Assembly (NCBI GenBank): GCA_973895155.1
Contig: OZ316899.1
Location: 2,976,001-3,040,000, forward strand
Length of the DNA: 64,000 bases
From: Marsupella aquatica
Taxonomy: Eukaryota > Marchantiophyta
Direction: 5' to 3'
Below are positions 19,684 to 31,109 of this stretch, piece after piece. A model generated the notes under the pieces. It had not been told where the DNA came from. It saw only the letters and a program-made list of their open reading frames with translations, and searched no databases. The position numbers and the translations under genes were made by a program. Numbering within the stretch: position 1 is the first letter of the stretch; each line of letters begins with the position of its first letter.

Positions 19684-22017
19684 CTTCCATGCCGCGAAGC
19701 CGAGTGATCACTTCCTCCTTCTTCAATTGCTCCAATGTCATTGCCTCCTCTAGTCTCGTCTGATCAGCCACTTCTTTTCTAAGAAATGGCCCGGATTCCA
19801 ACTCGTTGCCGAAGATTTCTAAAGCTAAGAGTCCACACATGTCTCCATGATACTCCTTAGCCCAATTTCTTGCGTAGTTTGACCTCCCAGGTGATACTGG
19901 CATCTGCCATCAAGGTCGTCTCACCCAAGCCTCCTCCCTAAGCTGATCAAAGTCAGTGAGAGGTTCGGCCTGCTTCTCACTAAGCCATCTTATTTCTTCT
20001 GGCCACTCTCGTCCTGGTAGCTGGCATTCATGTTCTGCATTCCGGGCCCCCCACTCCTTAATCCTCTCTTGTAGCCCGGCTTCAGCTTCCTTCATCTTGT
20101 CAAATTCTAATGGCGCTACATCTGGCGGAGGAGATTTTGGTGTTTTCTGGTCCTCCGGCCTGCCATAGAAGACTGCGGGAAGTCTTCTACAAAACCTTCC
20201 CAGCGTTCTAGATCCTGGCACCGCCCTCTCCCCCGTGATCGAAATAATCATCGTCGTAGTCATCCACATTAACCTGACTACCCAGCATGTCGGTCTCCTC
20301 TCCAAAGCCCCCAATCTCTTCCTCCAAATATTGTTGGGCTGCTACTGGTTGATTTTCCTCCACGAGTCCCTCCACTTGGGCTCTATTAGAAGCTCTAAAT
20401 ACCAGCCTCTCTTGGCTTTGGCTTACCTCCTCATCTGTCTCCGAATCCATTTGCTCGTCATATTTCTTTCTCTCTTCGGCAGTCATCTTCCTCTCGATCA
20501 ATTGGATGCCTGCATATGGATTATTACAAGTAGGCCGGCGCAATGGATTTCTCACCACATCATATGTTACTACCTCTGGCTCCTTGATAGGGGAATGCTC
20601 CCGTTCTTGTGTTGCCTATGTTGCCAACCTCTTCCCGTGGCGTCATTTGCTTAGAGGCTCCTCGTCCTCCTCCGCCTCCTCAAGTGGTGTAGTGATCGGC
20701 ATCCGCTCTTGTATAGGCAACACCGGTGCAAAAGACTGGCTTCTTGCATATCGGCAAAGTAATTGCAGATGGTACCCTAGTCTGGATACCGCTCCTTCCC
20801 CAATGCTCTGCTTCTCTTCATTTAATGCCTTCTTCAACTGCATTAAGAGATAGCCGTTGTAGTCTCGGCTTGAATCAATATTCTCCACCAAAAATACCTG
20901 GGCTTTGCCGATTTCTGCTCTCAGCAAGGTACAATGCAACATGAGTCTCAGGAAATCAATCAGCTGCCCTATATGCGGGTTGGTACATTGATTCCTAAAA
21001 AACCCATTCTTAGTGGAAGGCCCTGGAAATGACCTGAACTGGTCATCCGACAATGTCTTCCTCTGCTCCATCTTAGTCTTCCTTCCTGTTGGTAAAGTAA
21101 AGACAGCTTTGATAAGCACAGGTGTTAGTTTGAACACCTTTCCATACAGCAGCGTCGTGTTGGAAGAAGCCTCCCAGCATCCTATGAAGTCCAACAGATC
21201 CTCATCCGGTATGTCTACCATCCTCCAAGACAACCTGACAAAGCCCTCCAACCCAGTGTCATTCATATATCCTGCGTATTTATTATCCTGAATGGCACTG
21301 AAGACCTCATCCTCATCTCTTGCGAACTGTAATTGTAAATCGGCAGGTAACCTGTCCGCCCACCCTGTCATGGATTTATCATCTACAGCCCGATCTCTAA
21401 CTGGCCCGGCTTCCGTCTTGATTGGTCTCTCTGACCTAGTTTGCTTTGCTGGAGTTGCAGATGCCGAACTTCCCTTGCGCTTCATCTCTTCAATACCTGA
21501 ATACTCCCCAAGAATAGCTTCCTTAGTCCACTTCGCAGTGTGACCCTTCAATTCTGAAAGTGGTTGCCCTGCGTTCTTGATTGCCTCCCTAATCCCCACG
21601 ACCTTATTCTCCTGAATTAGCAATTTGTCAAGCTCCACACTGGTGGGTGTCCACGAGAACTTTTCCAACACCTCCTCCATATCTACAAATGCCGTTTTGT
21701 GAATTCCCCACAATCACTCCGCTCGTTCTCTAGCTACGCGCTCCGGCTCAACGTCTTCATACGTAGGTATCAGCTGCCTTGCTTCTTCAAGCAAACAGCC
21801 CCAAAACTTCCCTGCCTGATTCACCGTGTTCATTCCACCGAATGCCAAGAACTTGTGCAATCTCCCAATCCACCACATGCACTCAACTGACAGTCGCTCC
21901 TCAATGTCGAGACCGTGTACACGAGGATGCAAAATGGCAGAGTATTGGTCTCCTCACTCTGAAGCCGCCACTTAGTGGTCTTTGTGATCAAGCATGGATT
22001 AGGTCATAACTCTGTGA
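19684..22017 (-). pseudogene. Family-E ORF, truncated copy 1
   Basis: Minus-strand relative of the ORF at 39042-42572, covering its N-terminal two thirds. The module ALPTGRKTK... / FPGPSTKNGFFRNQCTNPHIGQL / EIGKAQVFLVEN is intact in the 20643-21713 stretch. The frame is broken by a small deletion near 21714 and several later shifts (around 20600, 20300 and 19905). It stops exactly at the end of a family-A LTR (19683), at a point equal to about 40262 in the better copy. The rest is therefore probably on the far side of the family-A array, outside the window. Function unknown; not transcribable as one protein. Confidence 0.8.
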
Positions 22018-22129
22018 TGCCTAGCCAGGAACCATTAGGCCAGTTTAAATAGTAAAATCATGAGTGTACCCTAGGAAACACCTTAGTATAGTAACAAAAA
22101 TAGGGAAATATAAACAATTAAGGGTGACT

Positions 22130-25100
22130 ATGGAACCCAAGCCAAGGCCAAAAGTAAGGACGCCGAGGGAGGGAACACGATTAGGGTTAGGGTGCGCTAA
22201 GTACCGGCGGCTATGGGTAACCAACGGGAAGGAAGACCAGCCAAGGGGGGGGGGGGTAAGGACCGAGCGCAAGGAATGGCGGCTCATTTGCAAACACAAG
22301 CCAAGCGGACGACTACGGGAGGCCAACTACTGTCCGCTGCTCAGGCAAGCACTCGAGGTGGAAGCAGATACCGACAATCAACTCAAGAAGGGTATGAGCA
22401 ACGTCAATCAAGCTGCTCATTTTTGGGGATGCCTGTTAGAACGGGCAACTGAGTACATTGGGACCTAGGAGGACGAAGAATCAGAGAGAGCAGTTTGAGA
22501 ACGGCAGGAGCTCGCTCGGCTGTGGGAGCTGCAGAAGTCTGCTTTCTCAGGAGGAGAACTCATTACGACTGAATTCTTGTGGATGCCTACTGCCGACGAA
22601 CTTGACGATCTTCTGTTTTGTGAGAACAGAATAGTCGGCATCCGGGAGGCCATCAACCGCTGCAACGACATACATTGGGAGTTGAAGGGTAGCACGGAGG
22701 GGTGGACAAAGGCAACCGTGCTAGGAGAAACATCCACGGCAGCCGCTATGAAGAGGAAAGGGAACAACAACAAAGAAGCCACCCCTGCGAAAAGAACAAG
22801 GTCGGCGGCACCCAGGAAACCAATAGAGCAGGGAAGCAGGAGGCAGGCAAAAGCCAAAGAGGAGGAGGTCAACCCCGTCAATGCCGTTCCAACAAGAGAT
22901 GACACCTGGAAAGGCTGGGCGGCGACCCTCCCCGAGGAGGTGCAATTACACTTTGCACGGGAGGAGGATGCATGCTTTATGGCTATGCAGACTCGAAAAT
23001 ACCAAGGTTTTATGGCCGGATCCGGCTTGCAAGCCTTCGTAAAGTTACCATGGCTAAAGCCGGAGGTGCCGGATTCAAACTTACTAGAATTCGTGGGATC
23101 ATGGGAGCCCAAGACCAATTCCACAAGGGTGTATGGGAAGGATTTCTATCTCACTCCCCGGGTGATTGCCGAAGTGTTTGGCTTGCCGATGGGCAATAAG
23201 ACCAAAGTAGATATGAGGAAGAACTTGCCAGACAGGGAGTTCCGATCATTTCCAGGGCCATCAACAAAGAATGGCTTCTTCCGAAACACCTGCACCAACC
23301 CGCACATAGGAGAAATGATTGATTTCTTGCGGGTAACCATGCATTGTAACTTGCCGAGGGCAGAGATCGGCAAGGCACGGGTCTATCTGGTGGAGAGGCC
23401 AGACCCAAGCCGAGACTACAACGGGTACCTCCTCACCCAACTAAAGAAGATCTTGAAGGAGGAACAACTGGTGATCGGCATGGGAAGCGTGTCCCGGCTT
23501 GGTTATCATATGCCGTTGTTGTGCCAGTATGCCCCAAGTCAGATATTCGCCCCTGTACTGCCCCTGCAGGCAAGAGCACCAGAGGAGGTTTCGGAACCGA
23601 GGCCGACAACAGAGAAACCGACCCAGCCCGATAGTCCTACAATCGAGCAGGTGTTTAGGCTGAGGAAGGAGGACTTGTCGATGCAGCAACCAGGCATGCA
23701 GAATCTGCTGAAATTGCTGGAGAAGGAAAGGAGAACGACAACGGCAACGGGACCGGTACAGAATACTGCTCCCGAAGTTGGCCTTAGCCAACTTACCAGG
23801 GAAAACCCCTTTACCGGGGTCAAGGAGAGAAGGAGGCAGGAACACGAGCCGAGAGTCCAAATGTATGTAGGAGCTTCAAGTCCCGAAGCCGAGAAAAAGC
23901 AGCCCGAGGCTCCTAATCCTGACAGGGAGAAGATGAGATCAACGTGGAAGCCAGAGAAACCAGGACCCGTGATCTCTGAGGCCGTGTTCACGGCAAGACC
24001 AGGACAGGAGCGAGGGGAGCTGGTAGTCCAAGCCGAGGAGGAGGCAGTAGAAGGCTACAACAATGATGACTCCGACTATGGGTCGGACCATCATGTTCCA
24101 GGAATAAGGACCTGTGGCAAGTTTATCCCCACTCTTCCAAGAGTAGTTCGAGGGGACCCAACCCAGCAGAGCAGCCCCGAGTCTCCCCCACCAGATGTCG
24201 CTCCCCCAAGCTTTGACGGCATAAAACAGACGGCACAAGAGTTTCAGGAATGACTCAGGGAGGAAGAAGAGGCAGCCCTGGCTAGGGAGAAGCATTTACC
24301 AGGAGGAGAATGGCCAGAGGACATCAGGCGGCTTGCAGAAAAATGAAGCAGCCCGCCAGCCATGATAGAAGAAATTTGCAAGGCGGCTTGGGAACAAAGG
24401 CCACGGTGGATGATGCAGATGACTTCTACTCACTCCGCCTATGCTAAAGAACGAGCCATGGAGTACAAGGAGATGTGTGGCATCTTTGGGGAGGAGTTGG
24501 AGAAGGGACCTTTTTTCCAGAGGGAAATGTTGGAGAAGCGCCGATTAGAAGAAGCGGTGGCTTTGGAGAGAAGCAAGAAGGACAAGGTCATCCGTCGGCT
24601 TAGGGCAAGGGAAGCCAAGGTAGAAGACCTGAAGGCGGGCAAGAAAGCCCAAGATGAGCTGCGGATTAAGCGGCATGAGCTCAACATCATGCAGGGGCAA
24701 TTGGATACCGCGCAGTCTGATAATCAGATTATCAAGGATAAACTGACTCGGACCCAAGGTGAGCTGGCCGATTCGGTCAAGGAAAAGGAGAAGTGGAAGC
24801 GAGAGCTGAGAGACGCAGAGGAGGCCCACATAGCAGCCAACAATCGGGCCATGGTGGAAACTCAGAGAAGGGAAAGGTCGCTGAAGGGGGAACTCGAGGA
24901 TATCTGCGGAGCCCTTGAGCAGAAGGAGGCTGAGTTAGGGAAATCCTATTAGGCAATTATCGTGCTGCGGCAGGAGCTTGCATCCATGACGGCCAGCTTC
25001 AAGGCCGACCTCCGCGAGAAAGACGACCAGCTCGACCAGACTTATGCCAAGATGAATAAAATGGAGTCTGAGGTCGTTACGGAGCTCGACAAGGAGCTGA

Positions 25101-25798
25101 GAGCAACCCAAGAGGAGAGGGCTACCTTAAAGGAGGAGTTGGAGGAAGCCCAGAAGGAGCGGGAGGAGGCACGCAAGGACCTGGACAAATTGCAGGAGGA
25201 GTTGGAGGAAAGCACGCGGAAGATGGAGAACTTACAGCGGCGAGCCGACAACCAAACGGAGCGGCTGAAGAAATAGGCCGCAGTATTTAAGTGCTTGGCT
25301 TCCTCAGGTCCAACTCCAATTGGGGCAACCAAGTTACCAGGAGTAGTACTGGCCGAAGGACAAGCCGAGACACTCGCACCGGTGCCGGAGGTAAGTGGCA
25401 AGGGGAAGGGGCCAACTGCCGAACCAAAGAAGAAGAAGAAGCGGAAACCTTTTGGGTCAGGGAGTAATACGGCGCCTCGAGCCGTTGTGAGCAAGGAGGT
25501 AAACCCAGCACCAACCTTAGGCAGGGTCACGGCAAAGGATCCAACTGCCCTAGAAGGCGGGGATGGCAAAGCCGAGGCCAAGATACTCGGTGATGAAGCC
25601 AGGATACCGGATCCACCACTAGAACATGTCGGGGAGGCCGTGGCCGATGCTGAGGCCAAAGCCGAGGGTGGACCCAGTCAGGCCGATAAAGAGTTGACTC
25701 GGTCTGGAGCAGGTAATCTGTCAGAGGACGGACCTACGGTAGTGGCTGCGGAGGAAGTGTTGGGGGCGTCCATTGAGGACCAGACACCGCTGCCATGA
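22130..25798 (+). pseudogene. Family-E ORF, copy 2, one frame with six stops
   Basis: A single plus-strand frame of about 3.7 kb with stops at 22466 (TAG), 22496 (TGA), 24251 (TGA), 24344 (TGA), 24950 (TAG) and 25274 (TAG) and no frameshift. It aligns with the 39042-42572 ORF: NVNQAAHFWGCLLE start region, MKRKG/ATPAKRTR basic stretch, then the LPMGNKTKV ... FPGPSTKNGFFRNTCTNPHIG ... EIGKARVYLVE ... YNGYLLTQLKKIL module. An acidic linker and long Glu/Lys/Leu coiled coil (about 24360-25275) and a low-complexity Ala/Pro/Lys tail follow. Several stops sit where the relative has Arg (CGA to TGA). The start is uncertain; ATG 22130 is one candidate. A 10-G run is at about 22247. No enzyme motif seen. 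Confidence 0.8.
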
Positions 25799-26560
25799 CA
25801 GTGGTGGAGGGCCGTTCCTTTTAAGGAGGGCGGACGTGGAGGGAGGAGGCGTGAGTGGGCAGGGCGGGCTCAGATCTCCAAGTTTAGAATTAGGATCAGG
25901 ACCAAGGGGCGGCCCTGACACTTAGCTTAGTGGGATTGCGGATCCACTAGTAAGAGCAACACTTGTGCTCCTGCCTCGCTGTACATAGGTAGATTACAGT
26001 TAGGGGTAGATTACAGTAGGGTAGATTAGGCTTACACTGCAAGGAATTAGGCGGATCCACTACCAGGATAAGTACCTGGGCAGCGGGGAGTTGAGGGTCC
26101 TCTTCCTTAGCAAGTTTTTAGTGCACCAGCAGGGCTGGGATCAAGTAGTTAAAGAAGCTCTCGGTTAGTTCATGTTTCCTCATACCTAAGAGATGAATAG
26201 AGTTGGCCTCACGGCTTAGTTTGCAGATCTTGTATATGAGAAGTACTGTTTGTATGGCAAGTGCATGGTATAACTCAGTCCGAAGGAGTCATTTTGCTAT
26301 TTGTGTGTCGCATGAACTTGTTTGAAGATTGCCCACATCAACCAAGAAGGGAGAGTAAGCAAGGTAGTAAGAGTTGGATGTGTCGAGCTGAGAGAGGTCT
26401 TAGCGGCTTACCCAAGCCAGTTGGGGATCATTCCGGCGGTGGAATCCAAACATACCTAAAGGGAAACCAAGAGAGGAGGACAAGGGAAGGCCTAGAATAG
26501 GTCGGCTACGTATCTCATGACCTGATGAAGGATCTGTCCAGTATATGTGAGTAAAATGTT
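25799..26560 (+). repeat. Probable 3' LTR region of family-E copy 2
   Basis: Non-coding. It contains ATTCCGGCGGTGGAATCCAA followed by ACATACCTAAA (26430-26460), the block found in every family-A LTR and, inverted, in the family-E copy at 38342-38373. This supports an LTR just downstream of the ORF. I could not find its exact ends or a matching 5' LTR. Confidence 0.45.
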
Positions 26561-26579
26561 AAATAGTAGTAGAAGGAAG

Positions 26580-26845
26580 TTAGCAGCGTCCCATGCCATT
26601 AAGCCGCAAAATCGGCCTCGCCAAGAGCAAAACTTGCGGGAATCGGCTTGTGCAGAGGGGTTTCTTGGGTTTAGGGAGCCATGGGACGCACCACAAACTC
26701 AAATCCCGCCGGATCTCAACCATTGGATCCTTTCCCTTATCATCTAACACGTAGTAATCGGCATCGGTCTTTATTGTTACCTTATACTCTGTATTCATCC
26801 TTATTTAGCCATTATTTTAGGCTTAATTATTCTTTGTGATCCCAA
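26580..26845 (-). repeat. Family-E 5' flank fragment
   Basis: Similar in the same orientation to 42573-42735, the upstream region of the minus-strand family-E ORF. Shared pieces are ACCATTGGATC, AATCGGC-TC, and TTATTTAGCCATTATTTTAGGCTTAA ending in GTGATCC. It may be the displaced 5' end of the truncated copy at 19684-22017, separated by insertion of copy 2; this is inference. Confidence 0.4.
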
Positions 26846-27036
26846 AATGAGTGTAACGCAAAATCCGGAAATGGATTAATTTCCGGGTCTACTACTAAAT
26901 CCGGATTTAGATCCTAACCGGATCCGGAAATGCTAACTCTAGCTAACTAATCTGAAAATTGCTAAGCTACTGTGGAATCATCTTCTATCTCTACTCTAAA
27001 TGGTTCACGTGCAATATCAACTGGACTAACTGGCTT
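26846..27036. other. Non-coding, CCGG-rich stretch
   Basis: AT-rich flank of the following pseudogene with repeated ATCCGGA motifs (for example around 26862, 26902 and 26918-26928). No gene seen. Confidence 0.5.
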
Positions 27037-28621
27037 CTAGGAAGGAGGTGTCCCTAAACTCGTAGTAGCCTCCAGGTCCTTCAAATCAAAGGGTGAGCCG
27101 CGTGCTGGGCTGATGGTCGAAGGTGACACTGACGGAAAGCGAAACTCAACCTTCTCAAATCCGGGTGGAGTGCCTTCTGGTTCGGTTTCATCTCGGAGCA
27201 CCAGAGACGTTCCGGATTCCGGGATTTGGATTCTGGCAGGGGTCAACATGGACTTCGCATCCAAAATCGCTTTCTCCATTTGCTCAAATGCTCCCGTGAT
27301 CTTCTTGGCAAAGCGGTTATTGCACTCAATAACCTTGGCAAGGGTGTCTGGTTTGGCTGTTGCCAAATACTTATCGATCAAGTTGGCTTCCAACAAGTCC
27401 ATGGCCGGATCTGGAGATGGTCCTCCAACTTCTTCTGGGCCACATCCAACTGGTCTACCAAGGAATCAATCTTCCTTCTGTCCCTGTCTGCCTGGTCCTC
27501 CAAGTCCCAGATCTTCTTCTTGGCCTGACTTTTAATCACCATATCTAGAGTTGAAATGATGACAACCGGACTACAGTTGAGCATCTCAGGAACCTTCCCA
27601 ACCAGATCCTCAAGCTGTTTAACCTTTCCGGTTGCACTCTCCACAAACGTCCGGACATGTTCCAACTCTGCCAAGGCAGTCCACTTGGAACTGGGGGTAA
27701 CACCCAAAAGACTCCCTCTACTTTCTGGTCTACAGACAGGTTTCGGATCTGCAACTGGATCCGGTTCTAGACTTTGTACCAATCTCTTCTGGGTCCTGGG
27801 AGGTCGCACTTCCACAACTGGCTCTTCTTCTGATTTAGTCCCCTCTGATTGTTGCCGGTCCGGATCTCCTAGCTGAGCCAACATTACTTGATTCTCATAC
27901 TCCTCCGCTTCTTCATCTGTAAGTATCCGGTCCATCGAGTAAAGATTGGCCAGATAGCAAGAAAGGGATGTGGGGGTCTTCAAATGAAGATTCCGGACCT
28001 CCTTGGCTATAACTTCCTCCAAAACTTTGGCCCAGGAAATCTTCTTCTCTCTTATGTAAGAAGCAGCGATCGTGTTCCCAATCCGGATTGTAACCCGTTG
28101 AGGCTTGGCAGGGGAGAGAATTGGTAGCAGAAAAGACACAACGTCAAAAAACTCCTCATTACGGCACGGGACACCTTCCATCCATCTTTCGGATCGACTT
28201 CTCCATCAAAGTAGTTATTAGCAAAGTTGTTCTTAGAGGTCAAAAGGCCTTCTCCCTCCAAAGGCACATCCAAAAGCGACGACATAATTGCCGCGGTCCA
28301 CTTTTCCGGTTTGGCTCTAATCGAATCCAGAAATTCCGGAATTAGAGTGGAACGGTTCCGGACCTCCTTGATGAATATGGCGCTCTGGTAACCCCAGGGG
28401 AACTCCATCAACTTTGCGCATCCCATGGCCTCAAGGTTCTTCTGTAAACGATCCCTTCTCTCTTGATCTGAAGGTATCTTCGGTCGCAATGGCTTCTCGT
28501 TAACAATTATTGTTCGCTCTTTTGTAGACCTCTTTGGTAAGGTCCGGATTTTGGATTTTCCCGGGGAGAAATCCGGATTCTCTCTCTTCACCATGATGAG
28601 CAATGGAGATAAAGAAAACAA
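27037..28621 (-). pseudogene. ORF3-like protein of a fourth family (H), frameshifted
   Basis: Minus-strand coding sequence in three overlapping frames: 28621-28052, 28181-27378 and 27402-27037, implying two frameshifts (near 28150 and 27390). The conceptual protein starts with a basic region. It then has LLDVPLEGEG...NYFDG...FFDVVSFLLPIL...PQRVTIRIGNTIAAS...ISWAKVLEEVIAKEV, followed by a Glu/Lys coiled-coil region and a Pro/Ser tail. The order and spacing parallel the modules of families A, D and E. It also resembles a 'putative plant transposon protein' domain known from Gypsy-type elements; that is recollection, not a search. No pol is attached within the window. Coding DNA is unusually rich in CCGG. 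Confidence 0.65.
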
Positions 28622-29115
28622 ATTCCAAACCCTAGTGAAATTCCAGAATTCCTATCATGAGTCTCAAATCCGGAACTCAGAAGCTGCGTCTTCTCTTCCC
28701 CACTCAAGCAAACGATCACCACTTCCCCCATCACCAACTTCCTCACGACTAATGCCTTGAATCGGCAGCCTCGTCCGGCTCTAGACTCTCCTGTAGTTTC
28801 TTGCAAGAGATTTCAACAGCAGTTCGGTGGTGTGAGGAATGCCCGGTCTATAGTGGCCTTAAGAACTCGGTCACCAACTTTTGGTATCCGTCCGGATGTT
28901 AAACTTATGGTTTTAGTCGTCATTCCCATACGCCTCCTCTCGCGGTGCAATTGTACCGGTATTTGCAAGACGTTCCGAAAAGAGTGGTATCCGGATATTT
29001 CCGGATTTTGTACTGAAAACTAGACTTTGTAGTCATTTCTAGGTTTATTATACTTCATTAGCCCAGTAATGAGCAATTTATTTTTTAAATTCACTTTTAT
29101 TGTAACCCAAGTTAA
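28622..29115. other. Unassigned flank between family-H pseudogene and family-A remnant
   Basis: Non-coding. Holds more CCGGA motifs up to about 29010, then an AT-rich stretch (29020-29115). I find no gene and no convincing repeat boundary. Confidence 0.4.
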
Positions 29116-29216
29116 CTAGATGTGACATCGCCGGTACGGTGGCTAATAAATGATTTGGCCTAACCACGCTTAGCATGCGCAGTAGAGGTATCTTAGGCCG
29201 TAATTATTAGCATAAC
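29116..29216 (+). other. Left remnant of third family-A copy (pol end/spacer)
   Basis: ATGTGACATCGCCGGTACGG...TTAGGCC...ATTATTAGCATAAC matches 4675-4768, the end of pol and the following spacer. The copy then breaks at the family-D insertion and resumes at 59364. Its gag and almost all pol are absent to the left. Confidence 0.75.
29212..29216. repeat. Target-site duplication ATAAC of family-D element (right copy 59364-59368)
   Basis: ATAAC precedes the LTR start TGAAATG at 29217 and follows the LTR end TTAACA at 59363. Joining the flanks restores AGCATAACGATAGTATTTAGG, as in the uninterrupted copies at about 4768 and 18322. Confidence 0.92.
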
Positions 29217-31084
29217 TGAAATGTTACATTTTAGCCAGTTAAGATTAGTAGCAATTAAGCTAATAGTTGAGTTATAGTTAAGTAGAAATCAAGACTTTAA
29301 AGCCTTCACAGTGTTAACCCTAGAAACCTCTAGACAAACTTCATTTTTCTAGTCGAGGTTCAGTTTTTGTGATATAGCGACAACTTTACGGAGATGGAGC
29401 AATCTGGAGTCCTTTGTCTGATTGGAGTAACCATTGAAGCTATTTGGGGCATGCATGGTAGCGAGCTAGTTTATGAAGGATGTGATATTCCCTTGGAAGA
29501 TGGGAAAATGTGTGCTTTAGGTCCAAATGCTCGCAGAGCTAGAATGAATAGAGAACACCAGGATGTAGGGTCGTCGAATCAGAAGTGAATCAATCATTTT
29601 TGTAGAACGGTTGGATCAGGCCAACACCTATACAATTTCTTTGTGCAAATCAACACTGTTGTGTATCAAGTATGGGAAGAAGTTGGATGTCAATTGTTTG
29701 GAGTGCCTGGTCATGAATTTCACAAGCAACTTGGAACCCAGTAGAGAGACCGTCACTGTGTAATGAATGAGTTTTGGGTAGTGAGAATTGCAGAGAATCG
29801 TAGCAAGAGTACTCAACAGATACTGGGATTCCAGAGAATGAGGACTCACCCCACATACCGGCGATCAGAAGCAAGAGTCAGTGAAACGCCAGTAGAACCG
29901 GTGGAGGTAGCCATTCAAGCGCTTAACGTTGGAGCCACCGAACCAAAGGACAAACTTTCGACTGTCGTTCCAAAGAACGATTAACCAAAAGACAACCAGT
30001 TAAGAGATGCACAATCCAGTAGCGAGTAACAGTTAATAGTTACTGTGACAAGTAACAATTAACCTGTGCCTTTAGTAGAATAAAGCGGTTAGAAAAACTG
30101 AATAAGCAGTTTGACAGTTACAACTGCTAATTGTTAGAGTAAGTTGGGCAAACTTTCCCGTAGCAGAAATATAGGGTAGCAAAGTAGGAATGGGAGAGGT
30201 CTTTTGTTGTGGAAACTTTCAGGATCAGGAAGCTCGAGAGGCAGCCCAGGAGGAGGTAGTGCCGGATGCTAGATCTGGAGGTAGATGGAAGCCCATGCAA
30301 GAAAAACCATGTCAAGAAATTGATGTGAAAGATGCAATCAAGGCCTATTGGCAGGAATTCAAGGAGCATTCGATTGCATAGCTTGTATTTGTTGTATGTC
30401 AGTAGAATCAAGACTAAGAAATTGATATTGAAAAAGAGATGGCTGGAAATATTAACCTTTGACAATGGAGAATTCATTTGGATTTGGTTGGAACCTGTAA
30501 AAGGAAATATCAGAATAGTATGGCATGTGGTGATTGAGATTACAAACAGTTAAAGGAATCCTTGCCAAAGTGAAATGTTGAGTAATGGATAAGAGGCAAC
30601 TTCTGAGTGAGACCCAGAGTAGGTAACATGGAATTAGCTACCTCTGATTGGTCGTTTAAATTGGAACACATCCCATTTGGGCTACAAAATGCCCCAAATG
30701 AATGTAAAGCCCTGATTGAGAGTTGGGTGAGAATTATTAGGCAGGAAGAAGAAGAGTCAATGTCTGAGGAACTTTCTACAATGGGTTTGGAAATCCTATT
30801 TGAAGAAACCTTAACTGAAAGGGAAAAGGGAAATTGACATTCAATTCAAATAACAGGCAGAAGATCAAACTAAGATAGTTAGATCACTGTCTCGAGTAAT
30901 CGTACAGGTCATCATTAATGGTTTGACAAAAAGGTTAAATGGTAGATGACAAGTGAATGAGAAATTGGATCAATTGAAGCCGTATGATGTTTAATTGATA
31001 CAAAGAAGGATAGAGGAGGAGTTAGGAGTTCCGGAGGAGGGTTAACTCCAAGAGTTGGCAACCAGTCAACTTCAGCGGTTAACA
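29217..31084 (+). repeat. Family-D 5' LTR (1868 bp)
   Basis: Starts TGAAATGTTACA, ends GCGGTTAACA; matches 57494-59363 throughout. The open frame carried by the right LTR (57671-58300) is present here from 29394 but broken by TGA at 29586 and by a TAG near 29741. Confidence 0.92.
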
Positions 31085-31088
31085 TTTT

Positions 31089-31109
31089 TGGCGACCATAC
31101 TGGGGAAAG
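31089..31109 (+). other. Family-D primer-binding site
   Basis: TGGCGACCATACTGGGG begins four bases after the LTR end. A TGG start right inside the 5' LTR is what a tRNA-CCA-complementary primer site needs. I have not assigned the tRNA. Confidence 0.65.

Noticed and set aside
22240-22256. Run of about ten G as a quadruplex or frameshift site
   Set aside because: A single homopolymer without spaced G-tracts, in a decayed region; probably polymerase slippage.
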